Below, one piece after another: positions 17,272 to 26,695 of a stretch of 64,000 nt of DNA (position 1 is its first letter; every line of letters starts with the position of its first letter). Origin of the DNA: Ruegeria discodermiae (GTDB lineage: Bacteria; Pseudomonadota; Alphaproteobacteria; Rhodobacterales; Rhodobacteraceae); NCBI RefSeq assembly GCF_030758345.1, contig NZ_JAVAMO010000023.1, positions 1-64,000 of the forward strand. Direction: 5' to 3'. The notes beneath the pieces are model-generated. The model was given only the letters and a program-made list of their open reading frames with translations, had not been told where the DNA came from and did no database searches. Both the position numbers and the translations under genes were made by a program.

Positions 17272-18306
17272 ATGTTGAAAACGCTTATGACCACTACGCT
17301 TGCTGCGGGGTTCGCCACGCTGGCAACGGTCGCTCTGGCGGAGAATTATCCGGCACCGGTTCCACTTGAGGACGGGGCACAAGCGCCAATCGATGCAATT
17401 GAACCCAAAAACGATACGTTCCGGATCGCGTATATGCCGCCGGCGACCGAGTTCAACTATTACATCGCCATCGGTGAAGGCATCAAAGCGGTTGCTGCGG
17501 AGGCCGGGGTCGAAGTCTTCATGCTTGCGCCCCAGTCCGGTGCGGACATCAACGGCCAAATGGGCATGATCCAGGATGTGCTGACTCAGGATGTGGATGC
17601 GATCATCTTTGGTACACATGACGAATTTGCTGCGGCACCACTGCTAAAGCAGGCTGTCGACAAGGGCATGGCCGTTTTGATGATCAATTCGGACATCCCG
17701 AACTTCCCGACACCAATTCATGGCGTTGTCGGGTACTCTCAGCGGAACGGCACGCATGCTATCGCTGATTGGGCCATTGAGACTTATGGTGATCAACCGC
17801 TGAAGGTCGGCATTATCGAAGGCCAGCCAGGCTATCACTCGACCGAGCGTGTGGGTGGCTTCCTCGACGGTATCGAGGGCAACGAAAACTTCGAGGTTGT
17901 GGTGTCCATTGATGGTAAATGGAACGTTGAAGGCGGCAACACTGCTGGTATGGATATCCTGCAGTCGAACCCTGATCTCGACATGATCTTTGCGGCGAAC
18001 GACTACATGATCATTGGGGCATCCTTTGCTGCGAAAGCACTTGGCCGCAATGATATCGTTCTCTTGGGCAACGATGGCGACACGTCTGGCCTTGAAGAAA
18101 TTGCGGCTGGTAACATCACGGCAACAGTCAACACCTCACCGTTCTTGATGGGTAAAGCGGCTATGCACGCAACCATTGATGCGCTCAACGGGTCCTATCC
18201 CGGCGGCTGGATCGAAACGCCCACATCAATTGAAGACAAAGACGGTGCGATCAGCGTGCTGCAAGAGCCAGAAAAGCTCTTCCCGCAGCCGTCCAAAGAG
18301 TACTGA
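17272..18306 (+). CDS. Sugar ABC transporter substrate-binding protein (PBP1 type)
   Basis: 344 residues with a classical signal peptide (MLKTLMTTTLAAGFATLATVALA) and a type 1 periplasmic binding domain: FRIAYMPPATEFNYYIAIGEG, DVLTQDVDAIIFGTHDEFAAAP, VGIIEGQPGYHSTERVGGFLDG and LDMIFAANDYMIIGA. GGAG stands just upstream of the start. It follows the lactonase gene by 26 bp. Unlike the binding protein at 11856 it has no Tat motif, so the two ABC systems are not recent duplicates. A 9-bp hairpin follows the gene before the ATPase gene. Confidence 0.9.
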   Translation: MLKTLMTTTLAAGFATLATVALAENYPAPVPLEDGAQAPIDAIEPKNDTFRIAYMPPATEFNYYIAIGEGIKAVAAEAGVEVFMLAPQSGADINGQMGMIQDVLTQDVDAIIFGTHDEFAAAPLLKQAVDKGMAVLMINSDIPNFPTPIHGVVGYSQRNGTHAIADWAIETYGDQPLKVGIIEGQPGYHSTERVGGFLDGIEGNENFEVVVSIDGKWNVEGGNTAGMDILQSNPDLDMIFAANDYMIIGASFAAKALGRNDIVLLGNDGDTSGLEEIAAGNITATVNTSPFLMGKAAMHATIDALNGSYPGGWIETPTSIEDKDGAISVLQEPEKLFPQPSKEY

Positions 18307-18321
18307 ACTTTCTCCCCGCTT

Positions 18322-18349
18322 CCCGGTGGCGCGTGCGCGTGCTGCCGGG
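18322..18349 (+). other. Hairpin after the binding-protein gene
   Basis: CCCGGTGGC pairs with GCTGCCGGG (all nine pairs allowed in RNA, counting G-U) around a 10-nt loop, with no T-run. It sits between the binding-protein gene and the ATPase gene. Such hairpins commonly protect the binding-protein mRNA or lower downstream expression; that role is inferred. Confidence 0.55.
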
Positions 18350-18390
18350 TCGCAATTCACCCGAGTTTCCCTTTTGTCGAGGCAATCGCA

Positions 18391-19914
18391 ATGACACCCG
18401 CAACGCCCCTTTGGGAGTTTGTCGATATCACCAAGGCCTATCCTGGGGTTTTGGCGAATGACAAGGTCTGCATCCGGCTTATGCCCGGTTCCATTCATGG
18501 GCTGCTGGGTGAAAACGGCTGTGGCAAGTCGACTATGATCAAGACTCTGTCCGGCGTGCAGCAACCCGATAGCGGTCAAATCCTGCACAATTGCAAGCCG
18601 GTCACGATCAGCGACCCGCAGGCGGCACGTGAATTGGGTGTCGCAACAGTTTTTCAGGAATTCTCGATCGTGCCCACCTTGTCGGTTGGCGAGAACATCT
18701 TCCTTGGCAATATGCCTCGGTCCCGCTTTGGTGTGATCGACTGGACCAAAGTCCACAACGAAGCCGCGCGCGTTTTGGCGGAAATGGATGTCGATGTTTC
18801 TCCCGAAACCATCACCGGCTCGCTATCGGTAGGCGAACAACAACTGGTCGAGATCGCGAAGGCAGTCGCGATGGACGCTCGCATGATTATCCTGGATGAA
18901 CCGACGGCGGCATTGGGTGAAGATGAAATTGAGCGCCTGCACCAGTTACTGCGCAATATGCGTGAGCGCGGCACGGCTATTCTCTATGTGTCGCACAGGC
19001 TGGATGAGGTTGAACGGATCGTTGATGAAGTGACGATCCTGCGCAACGGCTGTGTTGTGCGTGCAAGTGGCGAGACCAAGATCAACGTCTCTGAGATTGT
19101 CAGCGCAATGGTCGGTGAGGACATTGGTGAGCATTATCCAAAGGAGCGGAACGCGACCAAGGATATTATGCTAGAGGCGGCGGGTCTGGCCACCAATTTG
19201 GGCGTGAAAGATGTATCGTTTTCGTTGCACCGGGGTGAAGTTCTGGGCTTGGGTGGCGTATTGGGCAGTGGCCGCACAGAGATTGCCCGCGCCCTGTTCG
19301 GGACAGATGAGCTAACCGCCGGGCAGATATCACTGAACGGCAAACCGGTTCGCTTTCGCCGGGAAATTGATGCGATCCGTGCGGGTTTGGCTCTTGTTCC
19401 AGAGAACCGTAAGTTTGACGGGTTGTTCTTCAATTTCCGTGCAAGCGGGAACGTCACCGCAGCGTCCCTCGGCGGGCTAAGCCGGTTCGGTGTTTTGAAT
19501 CTCAAGGCTGAAGAGCAAGCCACCCATGACCTGATCCGCGATCTGGAAATCTCGACCCAGGCCGAGGAAAAGACGGTCAACTACTTGTCTGGTGGTAATC
19601 AGCAGAAGATTGTGATTGCACGTTGGCTGTTCTCAGCCTCTGACATCCTGATCCTTGATGAACCGACGCAAGGGATCGATATCGGCGCCAAGATCGCTGT
19701 TTACAAGCTGATTAACAGGCTCACGCGGACGGGAAAATCGATCATTCTGATCAGTTCAGACCATGATGAGTTGCTTGCGATGAGCGATCGGATTGCCGTC
19801 GTACAGCACGGAACGATAGTGCGCACGGTCGATGCATCCGACCTTACTCATGATGACCTTGTGCGCGCGTCCGCCGACACCCCCCAATCCAAGCCTAAGG
19901 AGGCTTTCGCATGA
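18391..19914 (+). CDS. Sugar ABC transporter ATP-binding protein (RbsA type)
   Basis: 507 residues with tandem ABC domains: GENGCGKS and MIILDEPTAALGEDE in the first, GVLGSGRT, LSGGNQQK and LILDEPTQGIDIGAK in the second. It is the ATPase partner of the binding protein at 17272 and the permease that follows with a 4-bp overlap (19911-19914). It begins 84 bp after the binding-protein gene, the gap holding a hairpin. Confidence 0.92.
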   Translation: MTPATPLWEFVDITKAYPGVLANDKVCIRLMPGSIHGLLGENGCGKSTMIKTLSGVQQPDSGQILHNCKPVTISDPQAARELGVATVFQEFSIVPTLSVGENIFLGNMPRSRFGVIDWTKVHNEAARVLAEMDVDVSPETITGSLSVGEQQLVEIAKAVAMDARMIILDEPTAALGEDEIERLHQLLRNMRERGTAILYVSHRLDEVERIVDEVTILRNGCVVRASGETKINVSEIVSAMVGEDIGEHYPKERNATKDIMLEAAGLATNLGVKDVSFSLHRGEVLGLGGVLGSGRTEIARALFGTDELTAGQISLNGKPVRFRREIDAIRAGLALVPENRKFDGLFFNFRASGNVTAASLGGLSRFGVLNLKAEEQATHDLIRDLEISTQAEEKTVNYLSGGNQQKIVIARWLFSASDILILDEPTQGIDIGAKIAVYKLINRLTRTGKSIILISSDHDELLAMSDRIAVVQHGTIVRTVDASDLTHDDLVRASADTPQSKPKEAFA

Positions 19915-20912
19915 AGCGGATCTTTGACACCCAGTTGATCGGACCATTTGCAGCAATGGTGATCGTCGCACTGATCGTGGCACTTACGACCGAACGCTTC
20001 CTGAACCCGGGCAACCTTTCAAACCTGTCCCTACAGGTAAGCATCGTGGCATTGATCGCAATCGGGTCTACTATAGTGATCTTCGCTGCGGGCATTGATC
20101 TGAGTTCCGGGTCTATGGTGGCTTTGCTGACCATGATCCTTGCGCAAATGTTGAAGTTTGTCGGCATTCCACTGGTTCTGGCGTTGCCACTCATTCTCCT
20201 CATGGGCGGATTGCTTGGTCTATTTATTGGGCTGATAACAGCCTATGGGCGTATCCCGTCTTTCATCACAACATTGGCGGCGTTGATTGCCTTCAGGGGC
20301 CTTGCCCTGACCTTCAACAATGGATCACCGATCTTTTCGCTGGATCCAGCGTTAGAGCCAATCTTTTACGGCAAGCTATTCGGCGTTCCGATGCCTTTCT
20401 TCTACCTCGTGTTTTTCTACGTCCTTGCCGCGTTCACTATGAACTTCACGAAACTCGGCCGTGAGATCTATGCCGTGGGTGGTAATCCAGCCGCTGCCGT
20501 TCTGACGGGTATCAACGTGCGTAAAGTTCAGACGACGACATTTGTCATCGCGGGTTTCATGACCGCGGTTGGTGCTATCCTGATGTCAGCACGCCTCAAC
20601 TCTGGTTCGCCCAATTATGGCCAGACGCTGGAACTGCAGGCCATTGCCGCTGCTGTTGTTGGCGGAGCCAGCCTTGCAGGCGGCCGCGGCAACATCCTCG
20701 CCACGCTGATGGGGGCGATGACAATCGTTATCGTCCAGAATGGTTTGAACCTAAACGCTGCGCCATCTTCGGTTCAAAACATCGTGCTGGGCCTGATCAT
20801 TCTGTTGGCCGTCGGCATAGACATGTGGCGTGCAGAGATTTCGGGCTTGATGGGTCGAGTGTTCGGCCGCCCTTCATCGCAGCAGTCATCTAACGTTAAG
20901 AAGGAGGCCTGA
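19911..20912 (+). CDS. Sugar ABC transporter permease (RbsC family)
   Basis: 333 residues, mostly hydrophobic, with FAAGIDLSSGSMVALLTMILAQ, IPSFITTLAALIAFRGLAL and AAAVVGGASLAGGRGNILATLMG, all RbsC-type signatures. It forms the membrane channel of the second ABC system in this block. Its coding region overlaps the ATPase by 4 bp, and the next gene starts 1 bp after its stop, so the genes are tightly coupled. Confidence 0.92.
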   Translation: MKRIFDTQLIGPFAAMVIVALIVALTTERFLNPGNLSNLSLQVSIVALIAIGSTIVIFAAGIDLSSGSMVALLTMILAQMLKFVGIPLVLALPLILLMGGLLGLFIGLITAYGRIPSFITTLAALIAFRGLALTFNNGSPIFSLDPALEPIFYGKLFGVPMPFFYLVFFYVLAAFTMNFTKLGREIYAVGGNPAAAVLTGINVRKVQTTTFVIAGFMTAVGAILMSARLNSGSPNYGQTLELQAIAAAVVGGASLAGGRGNILATLMGAMTIVIVQNGLNLNAAPSSVQNIVLGLIILLAVGIDMWRAEISGLMGRVFGRPSSQQSSNVKKEA

Positions 20913-20913
20913 G

Positions 20914-21702
20914 ATGGATTTGTGGCTCAAAAATAAGCTGGTCCTGGTGACTGGCTCAGGTTCCGGCATCGGCAAAGCCACTGCCCGGGTCTACCTGGAA
21001 GAAGGTGCGCGGGTCATCGTGCATGGCCTGACCGAGGCGGAAGTGTCCGACTGCGTCGAAGACCTGTCATCTCTGGGCGAGGTTGAAGGTATTGCGGCCG
21101 ACCTAACCAAGACGTCTGATGCGGAAACTCTGGCGGGTTTCGCGCAAGCGCGCGGTACAGTTGATGTGCTGGTCAACAATGTCGGCATCTTTTCGGTCAA
21201 ACCGTTTGAGGATCTGACCGATGACGACTGGATGCATTACTTCAACATCAACGTCCTGTCCGCCGTTCGGATGAGCCGGATTTTCCTGCCCGAGATGCTA
21301 CGCCGGGGGGAAGGGTCCATCATCAACATGGCCAGCGAAGCGGCAGTGAAACCACTACCTCAGATGGTGCATTATTCTGTCACTAAAACTGCCATGTTAG
21401 GTCTGACACGTGGCATGGCAGAATTGACAAAGGGGACAAAAGTCCGGGTTAACTCGATCCTGCCTGGTCCAACCTGGACCGAAGGTGTCGAAGCCTATTT
21501 TGACGGCCTCGCCGATCAAAAGGGTGAGCCGCTCGACACGATAGTCGACAATTACTTCAAATCAGATGAGCCCACATCGCTCATACAACGCTTTGTCCAA
21601 CCAGACGAAGTCGCCCGCATGATCGTCACGATCTCTGCAAGCACAGCCTCCAATGGTTCTGCGCATCGGATCGAAGGCGGCATCGTTCGCAATATTCTTT
21701 AA
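20914..21702 (+). CDS. Short-chain dehydrogenase/reductase
   Basis: 262 residues of a classical SDR: cofactor motif TGSGSGIG (residues 14-21), NNVG, the catalytic Ser region IINMASEAAVK, YSVTK as YxxxK, and a C-terminal IEGGIVRNIL in place of the common VDGG tail. It probably oxidises or reduces a hydroxyl of a sugar or sugar acid with NAD(P). It lies between the ABC permease and a VOC protein, which makes an imported sugar the likely substrate. The exact reaction is unknown. Confidence 0.85.
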   Translation: MDLWLKNKLVLVTGSGSGIGKATARVYLEEGARVIVHGLTEAEVSDCVEDLSSLGEVEGIAADLTKTSDAETLAGFAQARGTVDVLVNNVGIFSVKPFEDLTDDDWMHYFNINVLSAVRMSRIFLPEMLRRGEGSIINMASEAAVKPLPQMVHYSVTKTAMLGLTRGMAELTKGTKVRVNSILPGPTWTEGVEAYFDGLADQKGEPLDTIVDNYFKSDEPTSLIQRFVQPDEVARMIVTISASTASNGSAHRIEGGIVRNIL

Positions 21703-21724
21703 CTGCTAACTGGAGGAGTCCTAC

Positions 21725-22219
21725 ATGGCCGCTCTCACTTTCTCTCACATCGGCATCACAGTTCCCGACCTGGAAAAAGCCGTGGAGTTCTATTCCAAGG
21801 CGTTCGGCCTGTATGTGCTGATGGAACCAACTGAAATCCTGCATGACGAAAGCGCCATCGGTCAGATGTGCGACGATGTATTTGGGGAAGGTTGGGGAAG
21901 CTTCCGCATCGCGCATTTGTCGATGGGCGACGGTGTTGGCATCGAATTGTTTGAGTTCCCGAAGACCGTCGAAGAAGAACGCCCGTTTGAATATTGGCGG
22001 CGTGGCTTGTTTCATTTCTGCGTACAGGACGAGGATCTGGAAGGCCGCGTCAAGGTTATCGAAGACCTGGGCGGGCGCCAGCGCATGAGCCAAGTGCGCA
22101 AGTATTACCCAGGTGAAAAGCCCTATCGCATGGTCTATATGGAAGACCCTTTTGGCAACATTTTCGAGCTCTACAGCCACTCGTACGAATTGACCTATTC
22201 GGCGGGTGCTTATGACTGA
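21725..22219 (+). CDS. VOC (glyoxalase/bleomycin resistance) family protein
   Basis: 164 residues with a vicinal-oxygen-chelate fold: FSHIGITVPDLEKAVEFYSKAFG at the start gives the first metal His, then GDGVGIELFEF, FHFCVQDEDLEGRV with the second His, and YMEDPFGNIFELYSH at the end with the last acidic ligand. The ligand residues look intact, so it is probably a metal enzyme (lyase, epimerase or dioxygenase). GGAGGA precedes the ATG. Its place in a sugar operon that ends with methylglyoxal synthase allows a glyoxalase-like or epimerase-like role, but neither is shown. Confidence 0.82.
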   Translation: MAALTFSHIGITVPDLEKAVEFYSKAFGLYVLMEPTEILHDESAIGQMCDDVFGEGWGSFRIAHLSMGDGVGIELFEFPKTVEEERPFEYWRRGLFHFCVQDEDLEGRVKVIEDLGGRQRMSQVRKYYPGEKPYRMVYMEDPFGNIFELYSHSYELTYSAGAYD

Positions 22220-23243
22220 TCGCGCCGCCTTTCCCCCCAGAACGGACAAACCCAAGGTCGTGATCACCGATTACGACTTTGGTGATGTTGCCGTTGAGAC
22301 GGAAATCCTGGAAGCCGCAGGAGCCGAGGTGATTGCGCTTCAGGCCAAGCGTCAGGAAGACCTGTTCGATGTCGCGCCGCATTGCGCAGCGATGATGAAC
22401 CAATATGCCCGGATCGGGAAAGAAACGATCACGCGGATGCGAAACTGCGAGGTCATCGCGCGCTATGGCGTAGGCGTGGATATCGTGGATGTCGGCACGG
22501 CGACGGAAAAAGGTATCCTCGTCACCAATGTGCAAAACTATTGCACCGAGGAGGTCGCCGATCATGCGATTGCCCTTTGGCTGACCCTGGCGCGCAAGTT
22601 GCCTGACTATGATCGGGCCACTCATGCAGGGATCTGGAAATGGCAAAGCGGGCAGCCGGTCTACCGTTTGCGCGGGCGGACGATGGGTGTCGTCTCGCTG
22701 GGTAAAATCGGGCAAGCCATCGTGGCGCGGGCGCAATCTTTCGGAGTTACGGTCATCGCCTACGACCCGTATTTGCCAAGAGAAGTCGCGGCAAAGATTG
22801 GGGTCGAGCTGGTGAGCAAGCCCGAATTGCTGGCAAGGTCCGACTATATCCTGATGCAGGCACCGATGACGCCGAACACGCATCACTTTTTGTCGGATGC
22901 CGAATTCTCGGTCATGAAACCCGGTGCGATACTCGTGAACACCGGACGCGGACCAACGGTCGACAACAAAGCCCTATTCCGGGCGCTGACCGAAGGCCAT
23001 CTGGCCGCTGCAGGGCTCGACGACCCCGAAGAAGAGCCGGCCAAGCGCGCCAACTGGACGCCTGATGACAACCCGTTGTTCACATTGCCCAACGTCCTCG
23101 TAACGCCACATGCGGCCTACTATTCCGAGGAATCCATACACGCAGCGCGGGTCACTGCGGCCACTCAGGTGGCCAAGGTCCTGACAGGACAAAACCCCGA
23201 CTACACAGTCAATGCCGACGCGTTGGCCGTATCTACCGCATAA
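22212..23243 (+). CDS. D-isomer-specific 2-hydroxyacid dehydrogenase (CtBP-like)
   Basis: 343 residues from the ATG at 22212, overlapping the VOC gene's stop; a start two codons earlier is also possible. The NAD motif region reads MGVVSLGKIGQAI, with the first Gly of GxGxxG replaced by Ser. The catalytic set is present: Arg in VNTGRGPTVD, Glu in DDPEEEP and His in VTPHAAYYSEES. The length and C-terminal-binding-protein-like form fit enzymes acting on 2-hydroxy or 2-oxo acids. In this operon it could reduce or oxidise a sugar-acid intermediate. Confidence 0.87.
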   Translation: MTDRAAFPPRTDKPKVVITDYDFGDVAVETEILEAAGAEVIALQAKRQEDLFDVAPHCAAMMNQYARIGKETITRMRNCEVIARYGVGVDIVDVGTATEKGILVTNVQNYCTEEVADHAIALWLTLARKLPDYDRATHAGIWKWQSGQPVYRLRGRTMGVVSLGKIGQAIVARAQSFGVTVIAYDPYLPREVAAKIGVELVSKPELLARSDYILMQAPMTPNTHHFLSDAEFSVMKPGAILVNTGRGPTVDNKALFRALTEGHLAAAGLDDPEEEPAKRANWTPDDNPLFTLPNVLVTPHAAYYSEESIHAARVTAATQVAKVLTGQNPDYTVNADALAVSTA

Positions 23244-23255
23244 CAGGAGACAAGA

Positions 23256-23945
23256 ATGCCAGACGTCAGCACGGACCTCAGGGTTTTCAATGATTTTGAA
23301 AGAAACCCAGAACTTCTCAAAAAATTCGACAAGGTGTTGGAGGCGTACTCTGCTGCTGCCATTTTTGCGGATGTGCAGTACCGAACAGGCGTGATGGACA
23401 GCGCCATCAAGCCCGCTTTCCGCGCCAAGGTAACAGGCCCGGCCGTGACGGTTCAGCTTTCAAAAGGCGATCTGGTCGACCCATTGAGAGCGCTTGAAAT
23501 GGGACAACCCGGGGACGTGATCGTCGTGGACGCGGGTGGTGATCGTCAAACTTCAGTCTGCGGCGGTTTAATGGGTGGTCTGGCCAAGAACCGTGGCATT
23601 CGCGGTATGATCGTAGATGGCACTGGGCGTGACACAGATGAGTTGGAAGACATCAACTGGCCAATCTGGACACGCGCGATCACGCCGCGCGGAACGCACA
23701 CGATGTTCTCGGAACGTAAAGAAGAACTCTCGATCAATGTGCCAATCGCCTGTGGGGGCGTCGTCGTAAACCCCGGAGATTTCATTGTAGCTGATCTTAT
23801 GGGCGTCGTCGTGGTTCCACAGGAAATTGCCGAAGAAACCGTGCGCCTTGCTCAAGAGCAAGCTGACCGTGAGGAGGAAACCCGTGAATGGGTAGCCCAA
23901 GGCAAAACTGTTGAGGATCTGCTGAATGAATTCGGTCGCATCTGA
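23256..23945 (+). CDS. RraA-family protein (HMG aldolase-like)
   Basis: 229 residues of the RraA / 4-hydroxy-4-methyl-2-oxoglutarate aldolase fold: GDVIVVDAGGDRQTSVCGGLMGGLAKNRGIRGMIVDGTGRD contains the GG...A...G.V.DG.xRD pattern with the Arg and Asp used by the aldolases. IACGGVVVNPGDFIVADLMGVVVVP is the second hallmark. Family members include metal-dependent 2-oxo-acid aldolases/decarboxylases and RNase E regulators. The position before dgoK favours a catabolic lyase. A second RraA-like gene (39698) sits in the other sugar-acid block. Confidence 0.88.
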   Translation: MPDVSTDLRVFNDFERNPELLKKFDKVLEAYSAAAIFADVQYRTGVMDSAIKPAFRAKVTGPAVTVQLSKGDLVDPLRALEMGQPGDVIVVDAGGDRQTSVCGGLMGGLAKNRGIRGMIVDGTGRDTDELEDINWPIWTRAITPRGTHTMFSERKEELSINVPIACGGVVVNPGDFIVADLMGVVVVPQEIAEETVRLAQEQADREEETREWVAQGKTVEDLLNEFGRI

Positions 23946-24846
23946 GCCAGCGCTGATCGGCGTAGATTGGGGCACTTCATCGTTCCGTGCATTTCTAATT
24001 GGTGCGGAGGGCGAGGTGATCGATGGGGTCTCGTCGCCCGAAGGTATCATGCAGGTTGCGGGGCAAACCTTTGACGCGGTCCTTGATCGCCTTATCGGCC
24101 CTTGGGTCGCCAAGGCTGACCTGCCGATCCTGGCTTCTGGCATGATCACCAGCCGCAATGGTTGGGTAGAAACGCAGTATGCCGAAATGCCGCTGAGTGC
24201 CGCCGGCCTTGCGCGAGCGCTGGTCCCCCACGAAGCGGCCAACGGAGCGCGTATTCATTTTGTGACCGGTGCTTCGACAGAACATGCCGGAGGACCCGAC
24301 GTAATGCGTGGCGAGGAGACCCAGATCATTGGGGCATCTTCGCTAGGCTTGTGCGAAGGTATGTTCGTGATGCCGGGAACGCACAGCAAATGGGTTCAGG
24401 TTGCGGATGGGAAGATCGTGGATTTCTCGACCTACATGACAGGTGAGATCTTTTCGGCGCTGAAAGAACACACAATCCTTGGCACCTTGATGAAGGAGGA
24501 CGCCTTCAGCGAAGACGCGTTCGTGATGGGCGTCAAGGCAGGCCTCAGTGGTGAGTCGAACCTGCTCCACAGCCTGTTTCATGTTCGCACGCTTCCTCTC
24601 ATGGGCAAAATCCCAAAGGTCGCGACGGCCGATTACTTGTCGGGCTTGTTGATCGGGACCGAGGTTGCTGCTGCGACCGGCAAAGTAAAAGACGTCGGCA
24701 GGATCACTGTTGTTGGACGAAGCGACTTGTCCGACCGATACAAAATAGCGCTCCGAACTGCTGGTTTCGACAGCCGTCGCGCGCCAGATGATATCGTTGC
24801 AAAAGGGCATTTTCTGATTGCTCGCGCTGCGGGGTTGGTTGGATGA
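23926..24846 (+). CDS. dgoK: 2-dehydro-3-deoxygalactonokinase
   Basis: 306 residues of the DgoK family, which phosphorylates 2-keto-3-deoxy-galactonate (KDGal) with ATP to KDPGal. Hallmarks are LIGVDWGTSSFRAFLI (phosphate-binding start), LASGMITSRNGW, RGEETQIIGA and MPGTHSKWVQVADGKI. The ATG overlaps the RraA-like gene by 20 bp with GAGG upstream. The next gene, the aldolase, overlaps by 4 bp. This pair is the core of the De Ley-Doudoroff galactonate route. Confidence 0.93.
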   Translation: MNSVASEPALIGVDWGTSSFRAFLIGAEGEVIDGVSSPEGIMQVAGQTFDAVLDRLIGPWVAKADLPILASGMITSRNGWVETQYAEMPLSAAGLARALVPHEAANGARIHFVTGASTEHAGGPDVMRGEETQIIGASSLGLCEGMFVMPGTHSKWVQVADGKIVDFSTYMTGEIFSALKEHTILGTLMKEDAFSEDAFVMGVKAGLSGESNLLHSLFHVRTLPLMGKIPKVATADYLSGLLIGTEVAAATGKVKDVGRITVVGRSDLSDRYKIALRTAGFDSRRAPDDIVAKGHFLIARAAGLVG

Positions 24847-25469
24847 TTGACCTCACCGCAGCTCTTGCTGAAAACCCGCTGATAGCGATTTTGCGGGGGC
24901 TGGCACCAGAAAATGCGCGCCCGGTGTCTGATGTACTCTTCGATACCGGGTTTCGGATAATCGAAGTGCCGCTCAACTCACCAGACCCGCTGGAATCGAT
25001 TACGCAGATCGCTGCGAAACATGGCGCTCAAGCCATAGTCGGCGCTGGCACAGTGTTGACTACGGATCAGGTCGCGTCGGTTGCAGATGCAGGCGGGCGG
25101 ATCATCGTGTCGCCCAATATGAACCCGGACGTCGGGCGCGCGGCTGTCGCGCGGGATCTGTATTGGTGTCCAGGTGTCGTGACCCCATCCGAGGCCTATA
25201 CGGCGTTGGATATTGGAGCATCGGTCCTGAAATTCTTTCCGGCGGAAATGGTGCCACCCGCTGCCATCGCTGCAATGCGCGCCGTATTGCCTGCAGACGC
25301 AGTCGTCGCTGCGGTAGGCGGCATAACGCCGGATACGATGGCGTCGTATCATGCCGCGGGTGCAGATGGATATGGGCTGGGTTCCGCGCTGTTCAAACCG
25401 AACTATACATTGGATGATATCGGTAGGCGCGCGCGCGCCTTCACCAGTGTATTGGAGGAACTTGGATGA
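24843..25469 (+). CDS. dgoA: 2-dehydro-3-deoxy-6-phosphogalactonate aldolase
   Basis: 208 residues of the KDPG/KDPGal aldolase family, cleaving KDPGal to pyruvate and glyceraldehyde-3-phosphate. It has PLIAILRGL, IEVPLNSPDPLESI with the catalytic Glu, GAGTVL, and VLKFFPAE with the Schiff-base Lys. AAVGGITPD and YGLGSALF form the phosphate site. Pairing with DgoK favours the galacto-configured substrate over KDPG. It overlaps both neighbours by 4 bp. Confidence 0.93.
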   Translation: MIDLTAALAENPLIAILRGLAPENARPVSDVLFDTGFRIIEVPLNSPDPLESITQIAAKHGAQAIVGAGTVLTTDQVASVADAGGRIIVSPNMNPDVGRAAVARDLYWCPGVVTPSEAYTALDIGASVLKFFPAEMVPPAAIAAMRAVLPADAVVAAVGGITPDTMASYHAAGADGYGLGSALFKPNYTLDDIGRRARAFTSVLEELG

Positions 25470-26167
25470 AACAGGCCCTTGTTACGGGCGGTACGCGGGG
25501 AATCGGTGCTGGTGTTGCACGGTCTTTGGCAGGCGCAGGTTGGTCCGTCATCGCTGCGTCCGCCTCCCAATCTGAATTGGATGCATTCGAGCCTCAGGAC
25601 GGGATCAAGGTGCAAATCCTGGATGTCACCGACCAGACATCCATCAATGATGTCTTCGGCGAACTCACGGGTCTCAATGCCTTGGTGAACTGCGCAGGTA
25701 TTCTTCTACGTGGCGAAGAATATGACATCGGCGTCTTCGCCAAGGTGCTCGATGTGAATCTGACAGGCACCATGCGCTGCTGTCTTGCCGCGCATCCATT
25801 GTTGGCTGAAGCTAGTGGGGCCATCGTCAACACCGCCTCTATGCTCAGTACCTTTGGTGGGCCTTTGGTTCCGGCGTATTCCGCTTCTAAGGGCGGCGTG
25901 GCACAGTTGACCAAGGCGCTCGCAGGTCGCTGGGCCGAAGACGGTATCCGGGTCAATGCCATCGCGCCGGGTTGGATTGAGACAGAGATGACCCAGGGCC
26001 TTCGGGAAGACCCTGAACGAACAGCGGGGATCATGGCGCGTACGCCAATGAAGCGCTGGGGGAAACCCGAAGAAGTCGGTGCGCTTGTGCAATGGCTTTT
26101 GAGTGAAAACGCCAGTTTTGTGACCGGATCGATCTATCCGGTCGATGGCGGCTATCTCGCTATGTGA
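25466..26167 (+). CDS. Short-chain dehydrogenase/reductase
   Basis: 233 residues of a classical SDR: TGGTRGIG (residues 8-15), NCAG, IVNTASMLS with the catalytic Ser, YSASK as YxxxK, IAPGWIETEM and the C-terminal VDGGYLAM. It overlaps dgoA by 4 bp. In related clusters a sugar 1-dehydrogenase or 2-keto-3-deoxy-acid dehydrogenase of this kind oxidises the incoming sugar; which step it serves here is open. It is not close in sequence to the other SDR at 20914. Confidence 0.87.
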   Translation: MKQALVTGGTRGIGAGVARSLAGAGWSVIAASASQSELDAFEPQDGIKVQILDVTDQTSINDVFGELTGLNALVNCAGILLRGEEYDIGVFAKVLDVNLTGTMRCCLAAHPLLAEASGAIVNTASMLSTFGGPLVPAYSASKGGVAQLTKALAGRWAEDGIRVNAIAPGWIETEMTQGLREDPERTAGIMARTPMKRWGKPEEVGALVQWLLSENASFVTGSIYPVDGGYLAM

Positions 26168-26176
26168 GGAAAATCT

Positions 26177-26695
26177 ATGAATGACGATGACACCGCCCGA
26201 GTGCCATATCAATTGCCATTCCCCAAGGATGCGCAAGACGAGATCGTGATCCCGAATGCCATGAGTGAGGACGACAGACTGTGGGTTCCGCAGGCAGAGA
26301 ACGTCTGGTTCCGACCGCTCTGCCTGAACCGCTCGCAAGGTTATTGGATGAACCTTCTCAAAGTGCGCAAAGCTGGTGTTCTTTCGCGGCACCGCCATCC
26401 ACAGCCAGTCCACGGTTTTGTCCTGAAAGGGCGCTGGCATTATCTGGAACATGATTGGGTTGCGGAAGAAGGGGGATATGTCTTTGAGCCGCCGGGTGAG
26501 ACTCATACTTTGGTCGTTCCCGACGATGTCGAAGAGATGGTCACCTATTTCCAGGTCAATGGCGTGATGTGCTATGTTGATCCGTGGGGCAAGGTCACTG
26601 GCTACGAAGATGTCTTTACCAAGATTGATCTGTGCCGAAAACATTTCGGGGAAGTCGGTCTTGGAGAAGATTACGTTGAACAATTCATCAGGTGA
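26177..26695 (+). CDS. Cupin protein of the 2,4'-dihydroxyacetophenone dioxygenase-like family
   Basis: 172 residues with a cupin core: [21 protein letters not shown] (metal His-x-His and later His), [21 protein letters not shown] (second cupin motif with His). Databases label many relatives '2,4'-dihydroxyacetophenone dioxygenase family'; nothing in this operon points to an aromatic substrate, so oxygenase activity is uncertain. AGGAAAA precedes the start. A sugar-handling cupin (isomerase-like or binding) is equally possible. Confidence 0.8.
   Translation: MNDDDTARVPYQLPFPKDAQDEIVIPNAMSEDDRLWVPQAENVWFRPLCLNRSQGYWMNLLKVRKAGVLSRHRHPQPVHGFVLKGRWHYLEHDWVAEEGGYVFEPPGETHTLVVPDDVEEMVTYFQVNGVMCYVDPWGKVTGYEDVFTKIDLCRKHFGEVGLGEDYVEQFIR

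Noticed and set aside
16888-17619. A 243-codon minus-strand frame across the lactonase/binding-protein junction
   Set aside because: Antisense to two clear genes and crosses their operon junction.
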